The position numbers and the translations under genes are program-made. This document shows, one piece after another, positions 7,890 through 14,230 of a DNA stretch of 44,375 bases. Positions within the stretch are counted from its first letter, which is position 1, and the number at the start of each line of letters is the position of its first letter. The notes beneath the pieces were generated by a model that searched no databases, was not told the DNA's origin, and worked only from the letters and a program-made list of their open reading frames with translations. This DNA comes from a virus. Where the stretch lies: positions 1 through 44,375 of the IMG/VR virus record IMGVR_UViG_3300019766_000014. One strand, given 5' to 3'.

Positions 7890-8422
7890 TGAGTATATAC
7901 AATAAACTAAATGAGTTTAGCAAAACAGTAGGTAAGGTTAAAAAGAATGGTACTAACCCTTTTCATAAATCAAAATACGCTACATTAGAAAGTGTTATGG
8001 AAACAATAGAAAATCCATTAAATGAAATTGGATTAGGATATGTTCAAATTCCAACGGAAAGCGGTCTTAAAACAGTTATTTATGATTTAGAGAGTAAAGA
8101 TACTATTGAGGGATTTATTTCTTATGTAGGGGCTAGTGATATGCAAAAGTTAGGAAGTGCAATAACTTATGCAAGAAGATATGCTTTAGTAACAATGTTT
8201 GGATTAGAACAAACTGATGATGATGGAAACTATGCAAGTGGATACGCACCGAAACAACAACAAAAGACACAACAAAAACAATATTCAGTAAATGATATTA
8301 AAGAGTTAGCAAATATTAAAAACTTTTCAATAGAAACTATTGAGAATGGATTTAAAAAGAAGTTGGAACAATTTACATTAGTTGAGCTTAATAAAGCTTA
8401 CATTACATTACAAAGCAAATAA
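7889..8422 (+). CDS. erf: ERF-family single-strand annealing protein
   Basis: 177 residues. FHKSKYATLESV (25-36) and GSAITYARRYAL (89-100) are signature segments of the ERF superfamily, followed by GLEQTDDDGNYA. The C-terminus after about residue 120 is Gln/Lys-rich and then helical. ERF proteins anneal complementary single strands in phage recombination and genome circularisation, acting with SSB (here at 9811). ATG at 7889 with AAGGGG is preferred over an overlapping GTG three nt upstream. Confidence 0.92.
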   Translation: MSIYNKLNEFSKTVGKVKKNGTNPFHKSKYATLESVMETIENPLNEIGLGYVQIPTESGLKTVIYDLESKDTIEGFISYVGASDMQKLGSAITYARRYALVTMFGLEQTDDDGNYASGYAPKQQQKTQQKQYSVNDIKELANIKNFSIETIENGFKKKLEQFTLVELNKAYITLQSK

Positions 8423-8431
8423 GGATATACT

Positions 8432-8941
8432 ATGCGTTTTTTTGACATAAGCGAAAGTTTTAAAGAGATATACTCTCTAAGCGAATATATAGAAGTAAAC
8501 GAAAGCGGGGAAGTGATAGACAATAGCGAAATACTATCACAACTATTTAATGAAATGGAAATGGAGTTGAGCGAAAAGCTAGAAAATGCAACTTACATTA
8601 TAAAAGAATTAGTAGCAAGTGAACAGGCTTTAAAAGATGAAGCTAAAAGACTAACTGCAAAAGCAAAAGTTTTAGAGAATAGACAAACTCAATTAAAAGA
8701 GTTAATGAAGATAGCGATTGAATCAAGCGGACAAACTAAAATAAAAACAGATAAATTTAACTTTAGTATCACTCATAGAAAATCTTTAAACTATGATGAT
8801 GTAAATATGTTTGGTGTAGATAATGAGTTTATTAGAACTAAGCAAGAGTTAGACAAGACTAAAATTAAAGAGTATGTAAAAGCTGGTGGGGTTATAGATG
8901 GACTTAAAGAAGTTGATAGTATAACTTTAAATATAAGATGA
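8432..8941 (+). CDS. Siphovirus Gp157-like protein
   Basis: 169 residues. After a short start comes a long helical region (EMEMELSEKLENATYIIKEL...), then KVLENRQTQLKELMKIAIESSGQ, and a beta-strand part KIKTDKFNFSITHRKSLNYDD. This matches the Gp157 family, described in Streptococcus phages and linked there to phage-resistance phenotypes. It commonly sits next to ERF or SSB genes, as here. The stop overlaps the next ATG. Confidence 0.82.
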   Translation: MRFFDISESFKEIYSLSEYIEVNESGEVIDNSEILSQLFNEMEMELSEKLENATYIIKELVASEQALKDEAKRLTAKAKVLENRQTQLKELMKIAIESSGQTKIKTDKFNFSITHRKSLNYDDVNMFGVDNEFIRTKQELDKTKIKEYVKAGGVIDGLKEVDSITLNIR

Positions 8942-9099
8942 AAACTTTACTACAACAAGAGCTTAAAAAACTAGGAAAACTCATAAGGCTTCATAGGAAG
9001 TTAAAAAGAGAACAACCATCAAATATATATATTGACGGTGTAATTTATGGTTATAAAGATAGCCTGTGGAGATTAGTGGAGGTGTATAAAAAATTATGA
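8938..9099 (+). CDS. Small basic protein (53 aa) between Gp157-like and NinB-like genes
   Basis: ATG at 8938 overlaps the Gp157 stop, and its own TGA overlaps the next ATG at 9096, so it is embedded in a coupled chain. The first half is a Lys/Arg/Leu-rich helix, the second beta (IYIDGVIYGYKDSLWRLVEVY). No family recognised. Confidence 0.55.
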   Translation: MKTLLQQELKKLGKLIRLHRKLKREQPSNIYIDGVIYGYKDSLWRLVEVYKKL

Positions 9100-9533
9100 A
9101 AATAGAATTAATTAAACAAGGCAATACATTGTATCCAAATAGCGAAAGTGATATTGAAGTATTAAACAATTTAAGTAATGCTATCTATGTTTGTGACATT
9201 AAAAACCAAGATATGCGTACGGTTACTCAAAATAGAGCCTTGCATCTATGGGCTTCACAAATAGCAGAACTTTTAAACAAAAATAACTTATATATGAAAG
9301 GGGTATTTAATAACGATATTGAGTGGACTATGGAGCTAGTTAAAACTCAAATAATAAAAGGTACTATCAAGCAAGTATTTAACTTGACAAGCACTACAAA
9401 GCTAACAAGAAAGCAAGTTGATTCTATGATAGATTATGTTACTATTGCATTTCAAAGCAAAGGAATAGAGATACCAGAGTTTCCAAATATGGAAGCGTGG
9501 GAAGAAAAACAAAAAGGAAAACAAAATGTTTGA
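9096..9533 (+). CDS. NinB-like recombination protein candidate
   Basis: 145 residues. RTVTQNRALHLWASQIAELLN (from about residue 40) recalls the R-x-x-x-QNR-x-x-W signature of NinB and related phage proteins. A helical C-terminus follows, LTRKQVDSMIDYVTIAFQSKGIEIPEFP. Lambda NinB (Orf) mediates RecFOR-like loading on single strands. The neighbourhood (ERF, SSB) fits. Identity is uncertain because other phage families share the QNR motif. Confidence 0.5.
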   Translation: MKIELIKQGNTLYPNSESDIEVLNNLSNAIYVCDIKNQDMRTVTQNRALHLWASQIAELLNKNNLYMKGVFNNDIEWTMELVKTQIIKGTIKQVFNLTSTTKLTRKQVDSMIDYVTIAFQSKGIEIPEFPNMEAWEEKQKGKQNV

Positions 9534-9738
9534 ACAAGTAGAAACAAGAATAATAAGCAATGGGTATATAATAGAATATTACACTAAACAAATAGGCAGA
9601 GGTGATAAGGTTGAAAAGTATTTTAAAACTATAGATGAAGTAAATGAGTACATTAAAGTTAATCTAAGGATAGAAACAGTTGAAGAAATTAAAAATAACA
9701 GACCAACAAGTCAATACAATAAAACAATCAAAGGCTAG
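9526..9738 (+). CDS. Hypothetical protein (70 aa)
   Basis: Start overlaps the preceding stop by 8 nt. The beta-rich N-terminus (IISNGYIIEYYTKQIG) is followed by a helix, FKTIDEVNEYIKVNL. The last 20 codons are overlapped in another frame by a small HTH gene starting at 9680, so the C-terminus may be less conserved. Not recognised. Confidence 0.55.
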   Translation: MFEQVETRIISNGYIIEYYTKQIGRGDKVEKYFKTIDEVNEYIKVNLRIETVEEIKNNRPTSQYNKTIKG

Positions 9739-9826
9739 TACAAAAGTTCTAGCTAGTCGATACAATGTATCAATAGATTTAATATATAAAATAAAAAGGG
9801 AAGATAGAAGATGTTACCAACAATAG
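9680..9826 (+). CDS. Small helix-turn-helix protein (48 aa) in an overlapping frame
   Basis: Proposed TTG start at 9680 with AAGGA at 9666-9670. The frame runs to TAG at 9824-9826 and overlaps both neighbours. The translation contains ITDQQVNTIKQSKAS and then VLASRYNVSIDLIYKIKR. This is the typical layout of tiny phage HTH proteins (LT-x-x-QV-x-x-I ... LA-x-x-Y-x-VS-x-x-x-I-x-x-I). DNA binding is inferred from this pattern. The long overlap with the previous gene and the rare start lower confidence. Confidence 0.5.
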   Translation: MKKLKITDQQVNTIKQSKASTKVLASRYNVSIDLIYKIKREDRRCYQQ

Positions 9827-10290
9827 AGATAACAGGAAATATAAGCAAGATACAAACTAAATTTTTACCAAGTGGTAAACAATTAACAAGTTTTCAAATA
9901 GAGTGTTCAGAAAAGAACAAAAATGGAGAGTGGAATAATCTGTACATTAAAGGAGAGTGTTGGGAAAAGTCGGCAGAGTTTGTTAGTAAATATTTCAAAG
10001 ATGGAGATGTAGCAATAGTTACTGGTAAATTATTTACTAATGTTTATGATAAGCAAGATGGATCAAAAGCTTACGAGAATAAATTTTTATTTCCTAATGT
10101 ATCATTTCCACCAAAAGCAAAAGATAGTCAATCAAATAACCAACATCAACCAAGTTCCCAACCTCAGGAAAATGGTAATTATATGCAACAAACGCCACAA
10201 GGTGGTGGGGAATATATAAATAATAATGGAATTAGAGGAACTACAATAGATATGGATGAAACAGAAATACCTTTTAATAGTGGTAATTAG
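9811..10290 (+). CDS. ssb: Single-stranded DNA-binding protein
   Basis: 159 residues with an OB-fold core (about 1-105). It opens TIEITGNISKIQTKFLPSG, continues NLYIKGECWEKSAEFVSKYFKDGDVAIVTGKL and ends the core near FLFPNVSF. A flexible Gln/Asn/Gly/Pro-rich linker follows, then an acidic tip DMDETEIPF, which in SSBs recruits partner proteins. Four extra residues (NSGN) trail the tip. Part of the ERF recombination block. A bipartite hairpin terminator follows at 10328. Confidence 0.92.
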   Translation: MLPTIEITGNISKIQTKFLPSGKQLTSFQIECSEKNKNGEWNNLYIKGECWEKSAEFVSKYFKDGDVAIVTGKLFTNVYDKQDGSKAYENKFLFPNVSFPPKAKDSQSNNQHQPSSQPQENGNYMQQTPQGGGEYINNNGIRGTTIDMDETEIPFNSGN

Positions 10291-10310
10291 CACCAATACC
10301 CAAGCTAAAC

Positions 10311-10391
10311 GATACTAAAAGTAACACAAAAAGCAATTATCAGATATTTTTTTATCTTTTAGTTGCTTTTTTCATTTATGTAGGTTAGAAT
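10311..10391 (+). promoter_or_regulatory. Promoter with GATAC/GTAAC boxes upstream of 10415
   Basis: GATAC at 10311 and GTAACAC at 10321 are ten bp apart. A -10-like TAGAAT lies at 10386-10391, 65 bp after the second box. The same spacing occurs at three other early promoters. The segment between box and -10 is occupied by the ssb terminator hairpin. The ATG of the next gene lies at 10415 with AAAGGAAG before it. Confidence 0.5.
10328..10371 (+). terminator. Bipartite hairpin terminator after ssb
   Basis: AAAAAGCAA (10328-10336) pairs with TTGCTTTTT (10363-10371). Inside, AGATA (10342-10346) pairs with TATCT (10353-10357). The 3' arm ends in a T-run, as in Rho-independent terminators. It ends the ERF-ssb transcription unit. 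Confidence 0.72.
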
Positions 10392-10414
10392 AAATAAAAA
10401 CAAAAGGAAGTAAA

Positions 10415-10930
10415 ATGAGTAAAGGAATAGAACTAACACAAAGCCAGATTAAATCGTATGAGAATGGAGCTACTATGTTTATGTTTCCACTTAATAATTG
10501 CAATATATTACATAGTATTGATGAATTTCCAATACAAAAAGGAGATAAAGATATTTATATTAAAGAAGAGTTCGGTGTATCTATAAATGGAACAACTGCT
10601 TATCTAAAAGACTATACAAAAGTAGATCAAAGAGTGATAGCAAACTTAATAGTATGGAAGCCAGCTTCACAAATGACAAAAGAACAAAGCAGATACACAA
10701 TTAAAGAGTGTATTGATGTTGGAATTGTTAGAGTTCAAGATATTTCAATAGATGAAATGGTATATATGGGTCAAGATAATAAATCAATATTAGAAGAACA
10801 TAATGTTGTATGGCATTGGATTAAAGAATACTACAACAACCAACTAAAAGAACAAAACATAAACAGAACATACGAAGATAACGACTATATATTTCTATGT
10901 GAAGTAACACCACTAAAGGAAGTAAAATGA
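10415..10930 (+). CDS. ASCH-like phage protein ("morphogenetic protein" type)
   Basis: 171 residues. The order of segments matches a widespread phage family related to ASCH domains. These are an IYIKEEFG strand, VWKPASQMTKEQSRYTIKECIDVGIVRVQDIS in the middle (W-P-S-x-M-x-x-x-x-SR-x-T-x-x-x-x-x-x-R-V-Q-x-I), W-x-W-I-x-x-Y-x-x, and an end DYIFLCEVTPL. ASCH domains belong to the PUA-like fold and may bind RNA or modified nucleotides; the phage members have no proven role. First gene of its own transcription unit. Confidence 0.6.
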   Translation: MSKGIELTQSQIKSYENGATMFMFPLNNCNILHSIDEFPIQKGDKDIYIKEEFGVSINGTTAYLKDYTKVDQRVIANLIVWKPASQMTKEQSRYTIKECIDVGIVRVQDISIDEMVYMGQDNKSILEEHNVVWHWIKEYYNNQLKEQNINRTYEDNDYIFLCEVTPLKEVK

Positions 10931-11118
10931 ATAGTAAAATAATGTTAGCTGGAATGATGGCTATGGCACAAACTGCAAATTTAGGAAATATGCTACCTGC
11001 TATTGATAGCAAAGGAACTACAAAAGATAAAAGTACAGTTCATAAAAATAAAATGAATAGTAAAAAGAAAAACAAAATTAAACAACAAAAAAAGTCAAGA
11101 AAACTAAATAGGAAATAA
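10927..11118 (+). CDS. Small protein with hydrophobic N-terminus and very basic tail
   Basis: 63 residues, start overlapping the previous stop. The N-terminus (KIMLAGMMAMAQTANLGNMLPAI) is mildly hydrophobic and could be a membrane or signal segment. The second half is Lys/Asn/Gln-rich. This resembles short phage proteins of unknown function with nucleic-acid-binding tails. Unrecognised. Confidence 0.55.
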   Translation: MNSKIMLAGMMAMAQTANLGNMLPAIDSKGTTKDKSTVHKNKMNSKKKNKIKQQKKSRKLNRK

Positions 11119-11119
11119 A

Positions 11120-11410
11120 ATGAAAGTGATAACATACAATATAAGAGTAGATTTAATGCTTCACGCATTAGGTATAGATTACACAAGAAATGGAAAACAA
11201 GTAAAGCCAAATACTAGATATAGACCATATCCAACAATATGCAGAAATCACTATCAAACCTCAGATTGTAAACATTGGAATTTGATTGTTGAATTAGGAC
11301 TAGCTAATTTTGTAAAAGGAAAAGAAAGTTGGCAAGATTTTTATTATGTTACAAGTGATGGTAAATCATACTTAAAAGATAAAGGTTATAAGTTTAAGGA
11401 ATCGAAATGA
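11120..11410 (+). CDS. Hypothetical protein (96 aa)
   Basis: ATG one base after the previous stop, AGGAAAT site upstream. Contains RNHYQTSDCKHWNLIVELGLANF and a beta end, YYVTSDGKSYL. It could be a small nucleic-acid-associated fold, but no known motif is present. The stop overlaps the next ATG. Confidence 0.58.
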   Translation: MKVITYNIRVDLMLHALGIDYTRNGKQVKPNTRYRPYPTICRNHYQTSDCKHWNLIVELGLANFVKGKESWQDFYYVTSDGKSYLKDKGYKFKESK

Positions 11411-11664
11411 TATTTTACGATAAAAACTACAAAAGAATCTACGATAACACAAAAGTAATCTTAGATGGTAAAAACAACATAATACCAAATCTTAACGATA
11501 TAGTAGAATGTAAAACATACTATGACTTTGACAATAACAAATTAGTATTAACAGATAAAGACTTCAATAATTATGACTTTGATTATGATGATAACTTATG
11601 TACTTTGTTTGGCGTTGAGGTTTTGGAAGATAAAGAAGAGTTTGAAGATGGAGGGTTGATATAA
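11407..11664 (+). CDS. Hypothetical acidic protein (85 aa)
   Basis: ATGA overlap with the preceding gene and a TAATG overlap with the following one. Strongly acidic with repeating Asp/Asn/Tyr (NNYDFDYDDN). Such acidity could suggest a DNA mimic, but this is speculation. No family recognised. Confidence 0.55.
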   Translation: MIFYDKNYKRIYDNTKVILDGKNNIIPNLNDIVECKTYYDFDNNKLVLTDKDFNNYDFDYDDNLCTLFGVEVLEDKEEFEDGGLI

Positions 11665-12368
11665 TGGCTAACATAGGAGATAATTGCAGAAAGTGCAACT
11701 CAATACTAACAACTAAAACAGCAATAAAACAAAGAGTAAGATTAGATGGAACTATTGCATATCGTACAGAGTGTAAAGCGTGTATGAGAGCGTATAACCA
11801 AAGTAAAAGACCACACATCAAAAAGCCAATAATTACAAACTGTAGGGAGTGCGATTGTTTACTAACTGAAAGCAACACAGTATATAAGCCTTACAAGGTT
11901 AAAGATGGAACGCTAAAACAGTCAAGAACTACTAAGTGTAAGGATTGTACATCAAAAATAAATAATAATGTATATGGAAAACAAAGATTACACAAAAGCA
12001 GATTATGTCCTAAATGTAATATTGAAAAGAGACTGTATTCATTCGCAAGAGATAGTTCTGAAATGTGCAGAGCTTGTGAAAAAGGACTAGCACCAGTTAT
12101 CCCATACAACAAAAGAAAAACAACAAAAACTAAAGTAAAAAAAGTTATTCCAATAGTTGAAGTTAAAGAAGATGCAGAGATTATAGAAACTAAAAAAGAA
12201 ATTGAAGCAAGAAATGAGCAGCGAATCAAAGAGGAGCAAGACTACTTAGTGAATATTGAAAAGGTTGCTGATAGTTTTAGTTATGGTCGCAAAAAGAACG
12301 ATAGAAGTATTGTATATGAGTTAAGCGATAAAGAGAGAAAAATGCAAGAGGATTTTTTAAAACAATAA
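11664..12368 (+). CDS. Triple zinc-knuckle protein with charged C-terminus
   Basis: 234 residues. Six CxxC motifs at residues 8/11, 37/40, 60/63, 92/95, 115/118 and 135/138 pair into three zinc-binding units with similar spacing. The region around them is Lys/Arg-rich. After about residue 145 follows a basic linker and a long charged helix. This resembles recombination endonuclease-type and HNH-associated zinc modules, but no HNH or catalytic residues were found. A DNA- or RNA-binding role is inferred. Confidence 0.6.
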   Translation: MANIGDNCRKCNSILTTKTAIKQRVRLDGTIAYRTECKACMRAYNQSKRPHIKKPIITNCRECDCLLTESNTVYKPYKVKDGTLKQSRTTKCKDCTSKINNNVYGKQRLHKSRLCPKCNIEKRLYSFARDSSEMCRACEKGLAPVIPYNKRKTTKTKVKKVIPIVEVKEDAEIIETKKEIEARNEQRIKEEQDYLVNIEKVADSFSYGRKKNDRSIVYELSDKERKMQEDFLKQ

Positions 12369-12379
12369 AAAGGTAAAAA

Positions 12380-12601
12380 ATGAATACAGTAAAAAAAGTT
12401 TTAAATAAAATAAACATAATTCACAATAAAAAATTAGGAATAATTAAAGTTTATGGTAATAGAGAATTTTCTAGATTATTAGGAGCTAAAGATGATTATA
12501 TATCAATGTGCTTACATAGAGAAAAAATACCATATAAAACAATAATTGACTTTTGTATTAAAGAGGATTTAGACTTAAACTATGTATTTGAAGATAATTA
12601 A
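12380..12601 (+). CDS. CI-repressor-type small HTH protein
   Basis: 73 residues. The centre reads REFSRLLGAKDDYISMCLHREKIPYKTIIDFCIKEDLDLNYVF. This matches the N-terminal DNA-binding domain of Bac_CI_repr-type regulators, with the IPY-x-x-I-x-x-C...LD-x-x-x-F signature. The usual C-terminal peptidase domain is absent, so it would be a domain-only regulator. It is the last gene before the terminator at 12603. A role in the early/late or lysis/lysogeny switch is inferred. Confidence 0.65.
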   Translation: MNTVKKVLNKINIIHNKKLGIIKVYGNREFSRLLGAKDDYISMCLHREKIPYKTIIDFCIKEDLDLNYVFEDN

Positions 12602-12602
12602 A

Positions 12603-12628
12603 AAAGGCTAGATGAGTGACTAGCCTTT
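12603..12628 (+). terminator. Hairpin terminator after the CI-type gene
   Basis: AAAGGCTAG (12603-12611) pairs perfectly with CTAGCCTTT (12620-12628), with an 8-nt loop. A-rich on the left and T-rich on the right, so it could act in both directions. It starts two bases after the stop codon at 12599-12601. Confidence 0.75.
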
Positions 12629-12719
12629 AAATTTACAATAAAGGAAAGTAAATACACTTTAGAAGTGCAAGGTTATTATATAGTAATCTTTGTACAATGT
12701 CAATAATAAAGGAAAACAA

Positions 12720-12953
12720 ATGAATGAAAACCAAAAAATAAGACTGCTACAATACTTAAAAAAGAACAAAAGTATAACACCACTTGAAGCGTGGACTGAA
12801 CTAGGTATATATCGTTTATCTGATACAGTATTTAAGCTTAGAAATGATGGTAACGATATTAAAACAGAACAACAAACTAGCTATAATAAATTTGATGAGA
12901 AGGTTAAATTTGCTAAGTATGTTTATAAGGAATCTGTACCACTTGATAATTAA
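12720..12953 (+). CDS. HTH_39-type winged-helix protein
   Basis: 77 residues from ATG 12720; AAAGGAAA lies upstream, whereas the upstream TTG start has no site. NQKIRLLQYLKKNKSITPLEAW then LGIYRLSDTVFKLRNDGNDIKT follow the helix-turn-helix domain family common in phages (Q-x-x-x-L-x-x-L...ITPLEA...GI-x-RL-x-x-x-I-x-x-LR-x-x-G-x-x-I). It probably binds DNA. A weak -10-like TATAGT lies at 12679-12684. Confidence 0.75.
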   Translation: MNENQKIRLLQYLKKNKSITPLEAWTELGIYRLSDTVFKLRNDGNDIKTEQQTSYNKFDEKVKFAKYVYKESVPLDN

Positions 12954-12965
12954 TCTATCTTGTGG

Positions 12966-12971
12966 TATAAT
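12966..12971 (+). promoter_or_regulatory. Promoter -10 (TGTGGTATAAT) of the leader/replication unit
   Basis: TATAAT at 12966-12971 is preceded by TGTGG and lies in a gene-free segment. A transcript starting near 12978 would immediately enter the hairpin at 12983 and then the structured region 13037-13130. The same GGTATAAT core occurs at 22302, 26009 and, on the minus strand, 29084-29089. Confidence 0.55.
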
Positions 12972-12982
12972 AACATCAACAT

Positions 12983-13026
12983 ACCAACTACACCTCTTTA
13001 CAATGTGCAATCTAGTTGGTGCTTTT
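12983..13026 (+). terminator. Hairpin with GCTTTT tail, possible attenuator
   Basis: ACCAACTA (12983-12990) pairs with TAGTTGGT (13013-13020). Inside, CAC (12991-12993) can pair with GTG (13005-13007). It is followed by GCTTTT. It lies just downstream of the promoter at 12966, so it could end a roughly 50-nt RNA or attenuate the transcript to the replication genes. Confidence 0.5.
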
Positions 13027-13036
13027 ATATAGATAA

Positions 13037-13130
13037 AACAAATTAGGTTTTAATAAAGTCAAGTCAAATTACTCTGGCGGGTCGCTTGGCTTTATTAAGT
13101 TCTATTTGTTAAAGAATCCGCCAAATTCTT
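13037..13130 (+). ncRNA. Structured leader RNA with predicted kissing-loop
   Basis: Stem 1 is built from AACAAA/TTTGTT (13037-13042 with 13105-13110), TAG/CTA (13044-13046 with 13102-13104), TTAATAAAG/CTTTATTAA (13050-13058 with 13090-13098) and CAAG/CTTG (13060-13063 with 13085-13088). Stem 2 pairs AAGAAT (13112-13117) with ATTCTT (13125-13130). The loop of stem 1 contains TGGCGG (13075-13080) and the loop of stem 2 contains CCGCCA (13118-13123), perfectly complementary. This is a GC-rich match in a very AT-rich region. It lies upstream of the gene at 13188. Function unknown. Confidence 0.6.
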
Positions 13131-13187
13131 CATATAAAAATCGAATAAACTTAAATTAAAAACTTGGCAACCTTAAAGGGGTTAAAA

Positions 13188-13487
13188 ATGGAAAAAGAGT
13201 TATTGTCTCATTTATATACAATGAGTAAAGATTATTGTACACTTTATCATCTCGTAAAAGTTTCAAGAATTATATGTGTTGTTAATTATGATACAAAAAT
13301 AGATGGTTATCAAATAAGAGATGTTTGTCAATCACAAGTAATAAAAGATAGTGAAATAATAGATATTGGATGTCGTGGCTATTCTTATATATGGGCTACA
13401 AATAAAGATGATTTTATAGAGCAATGCAAAAGAAAAGATTTAGAATACTTTATACCTAACAAGGATATGAAAAATGTTAGTAAATGA
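13188..13487 (+). CDS. Hypothetical protein (99 aa) heading the replication operon
   Basis: ATG at 13188 with AAAGGGG seven nt upstream is preferred over an upstream TTG at 13164. Mixed alpha/beta, with Cys at several sites (DYCTLYHLVKVSRIICVV, GCRGYSYIW). No motif recognised. Its end overlaps the initiator gene by 14 nt. The long structured leader suggests regulated expression. Confidence 0.6.
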   Translation: MEKELLSHLYTMSKDYCTLYHLVKVSRIICVVNYDTKIDGYQIRDVCQSQVIKDSEIIDIGCRGYSYIWATNKDDFIEQCKRKDLEYFIPNKDMKNVSK

Positions 13488-14229
13488 GTTAAAAGACAAT
13501 TTTACACAAATTCCAAATGAAGTAATTATTGACAAAAGATTATCTGATAAAGCATTAAGAGTATATTTATACATTGCGAGTAAACCTACTGGGTGGAATG
13601 TATTTAATGCTGATGTTATGAAGTCTTTAGATATAAAACAAAAAAGTACCATAGCTAACATTTGGAAGCAACTTGATGAACTTGGTTATATATCAAGAGT
13701 TAAAGTCACTCAAAATTCAGAGTTATCAAAAACACATAAAATAGGTAGTTATATATATACTATATATTCCCAAAGTATGGTTAAACCAAAAGATGGGAAT
13801 AACCAAAGTATGGTTGAGTCCAAAGATGGGAATAACCAAACACATAATAATAAAGAACTTATAAGTAATAAAGAACTAAACAATAAAGATATAGTCGTAA
13901 GTGAACTTACAGACGCTACCTATGTAGCTAAATACCTATATGATAAATTACTAACTATACAACCAAACTTAAAAAGTAATTATAAGACTTGGATAAAAGA
14001 TATAGACTTAGCTATTAGAGTAGATGGAAGAACAAAAGATAATCTAATAAGATGTATTGACTGGATATATTCAGATAGTAAGAATGGTAGCTTTTGGATT
14101 TCTAATATTAAAAGTGGTAAGAAGCTAAGACTTCAATACGATACTATGGAAATACAAGCTAAACAAAATAAAAGTAAAAACGCACCATTAATAAATGGGA
14201 ACATATTTGATAAATTAGAAGGAATGTAA
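13474..14229 (+). CDS. HTH_36/DnaD-type replication initiator candidate
   Basis: 251 residues. The N-terminus, FTQIPNEVIIDKRLSDKALRVYLYIASKPTGWNVFNADVMKSL, is the HTH_36 winged-helix pattern of phage replication initiators and replisome organisers. A polar linker follows with a duplicated SMV-xx-KDGNNQ unit (residues 100-121). The C-terminal part (about 140-240) has the helical, Trp-rich look of DnaD-like or initiator C-domains. The next genes encode helicase parts, fitting an initiator that recruits helicase to an origin. Confidence 0.68.
   Translation: MLVNELKDNFTQIPNEVIIDKRLSDKALRVYLYIASKPTGWNVFNADVMKSLDIKQKSTIANIWKQLDELGYISRVKVTQNSELSKTHKIGSYIYTIYSQSMVKPKDGNNQSMVESKDGNNQTHNNKELISNKELNNKDIVVSELTDATYVAKYLYDKLLTIQPNLKSNYKTWIKDIDLAIRVDGRTKDNLIRCIDWIYSDSKNGSFWISNIKSGKKLRLQYDTMEIQAKQNKSKNAPLINGNIFDKLEGM
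13771..13836 (+). repeat. Tandem 33-bp repeat inside the initiator gene, origin candidate
   Basis: Two direct units of 33 bp (13771-13803 and 13804-13836) differ at only a few positions, and a third copy begins (CAAA) after 13836. An extremely AT-rich TA-repeat run (about 13751-13770) lies directly before them. Lambda-type phages carry iterons plus an AT-rich unwinding segment within the initiator gene, so this is a candidate origin. The repeat also adds a duplicated peptide. Confidence 0.55.
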
Positions 14230-14230
14230 G

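Noticed and set aside
11564-12229. Minus-strand ORFs opposite the zinc-knuckle and acidic genes
   Set aside because: Hydrophobic, Leu/Ser-rich shadows typical of the complement of Lys/Glu-rich AT-rich genes; no ribosome sites.
12679-12684. TATAGT before the HTH_39 gene as a fifth GTAAC-family promoter
   Set aside because: No GTAAC pair lies 65 bp upstream; only GTGAC about 63 bp away in the terminator hairpin with no partner box.
13021-13187. tRNA or tmRNA gene in the structured leader
   Set aside because: No acceptor/T-arm pattern (GTTCRAN) or cloverleaf spacing was found; the hairpins form a different two-stem arrangement.
13771-13836. CRISPR repeat
   Set aside because: Only two contiguous direct copies without spacers, inside an open reading frame.
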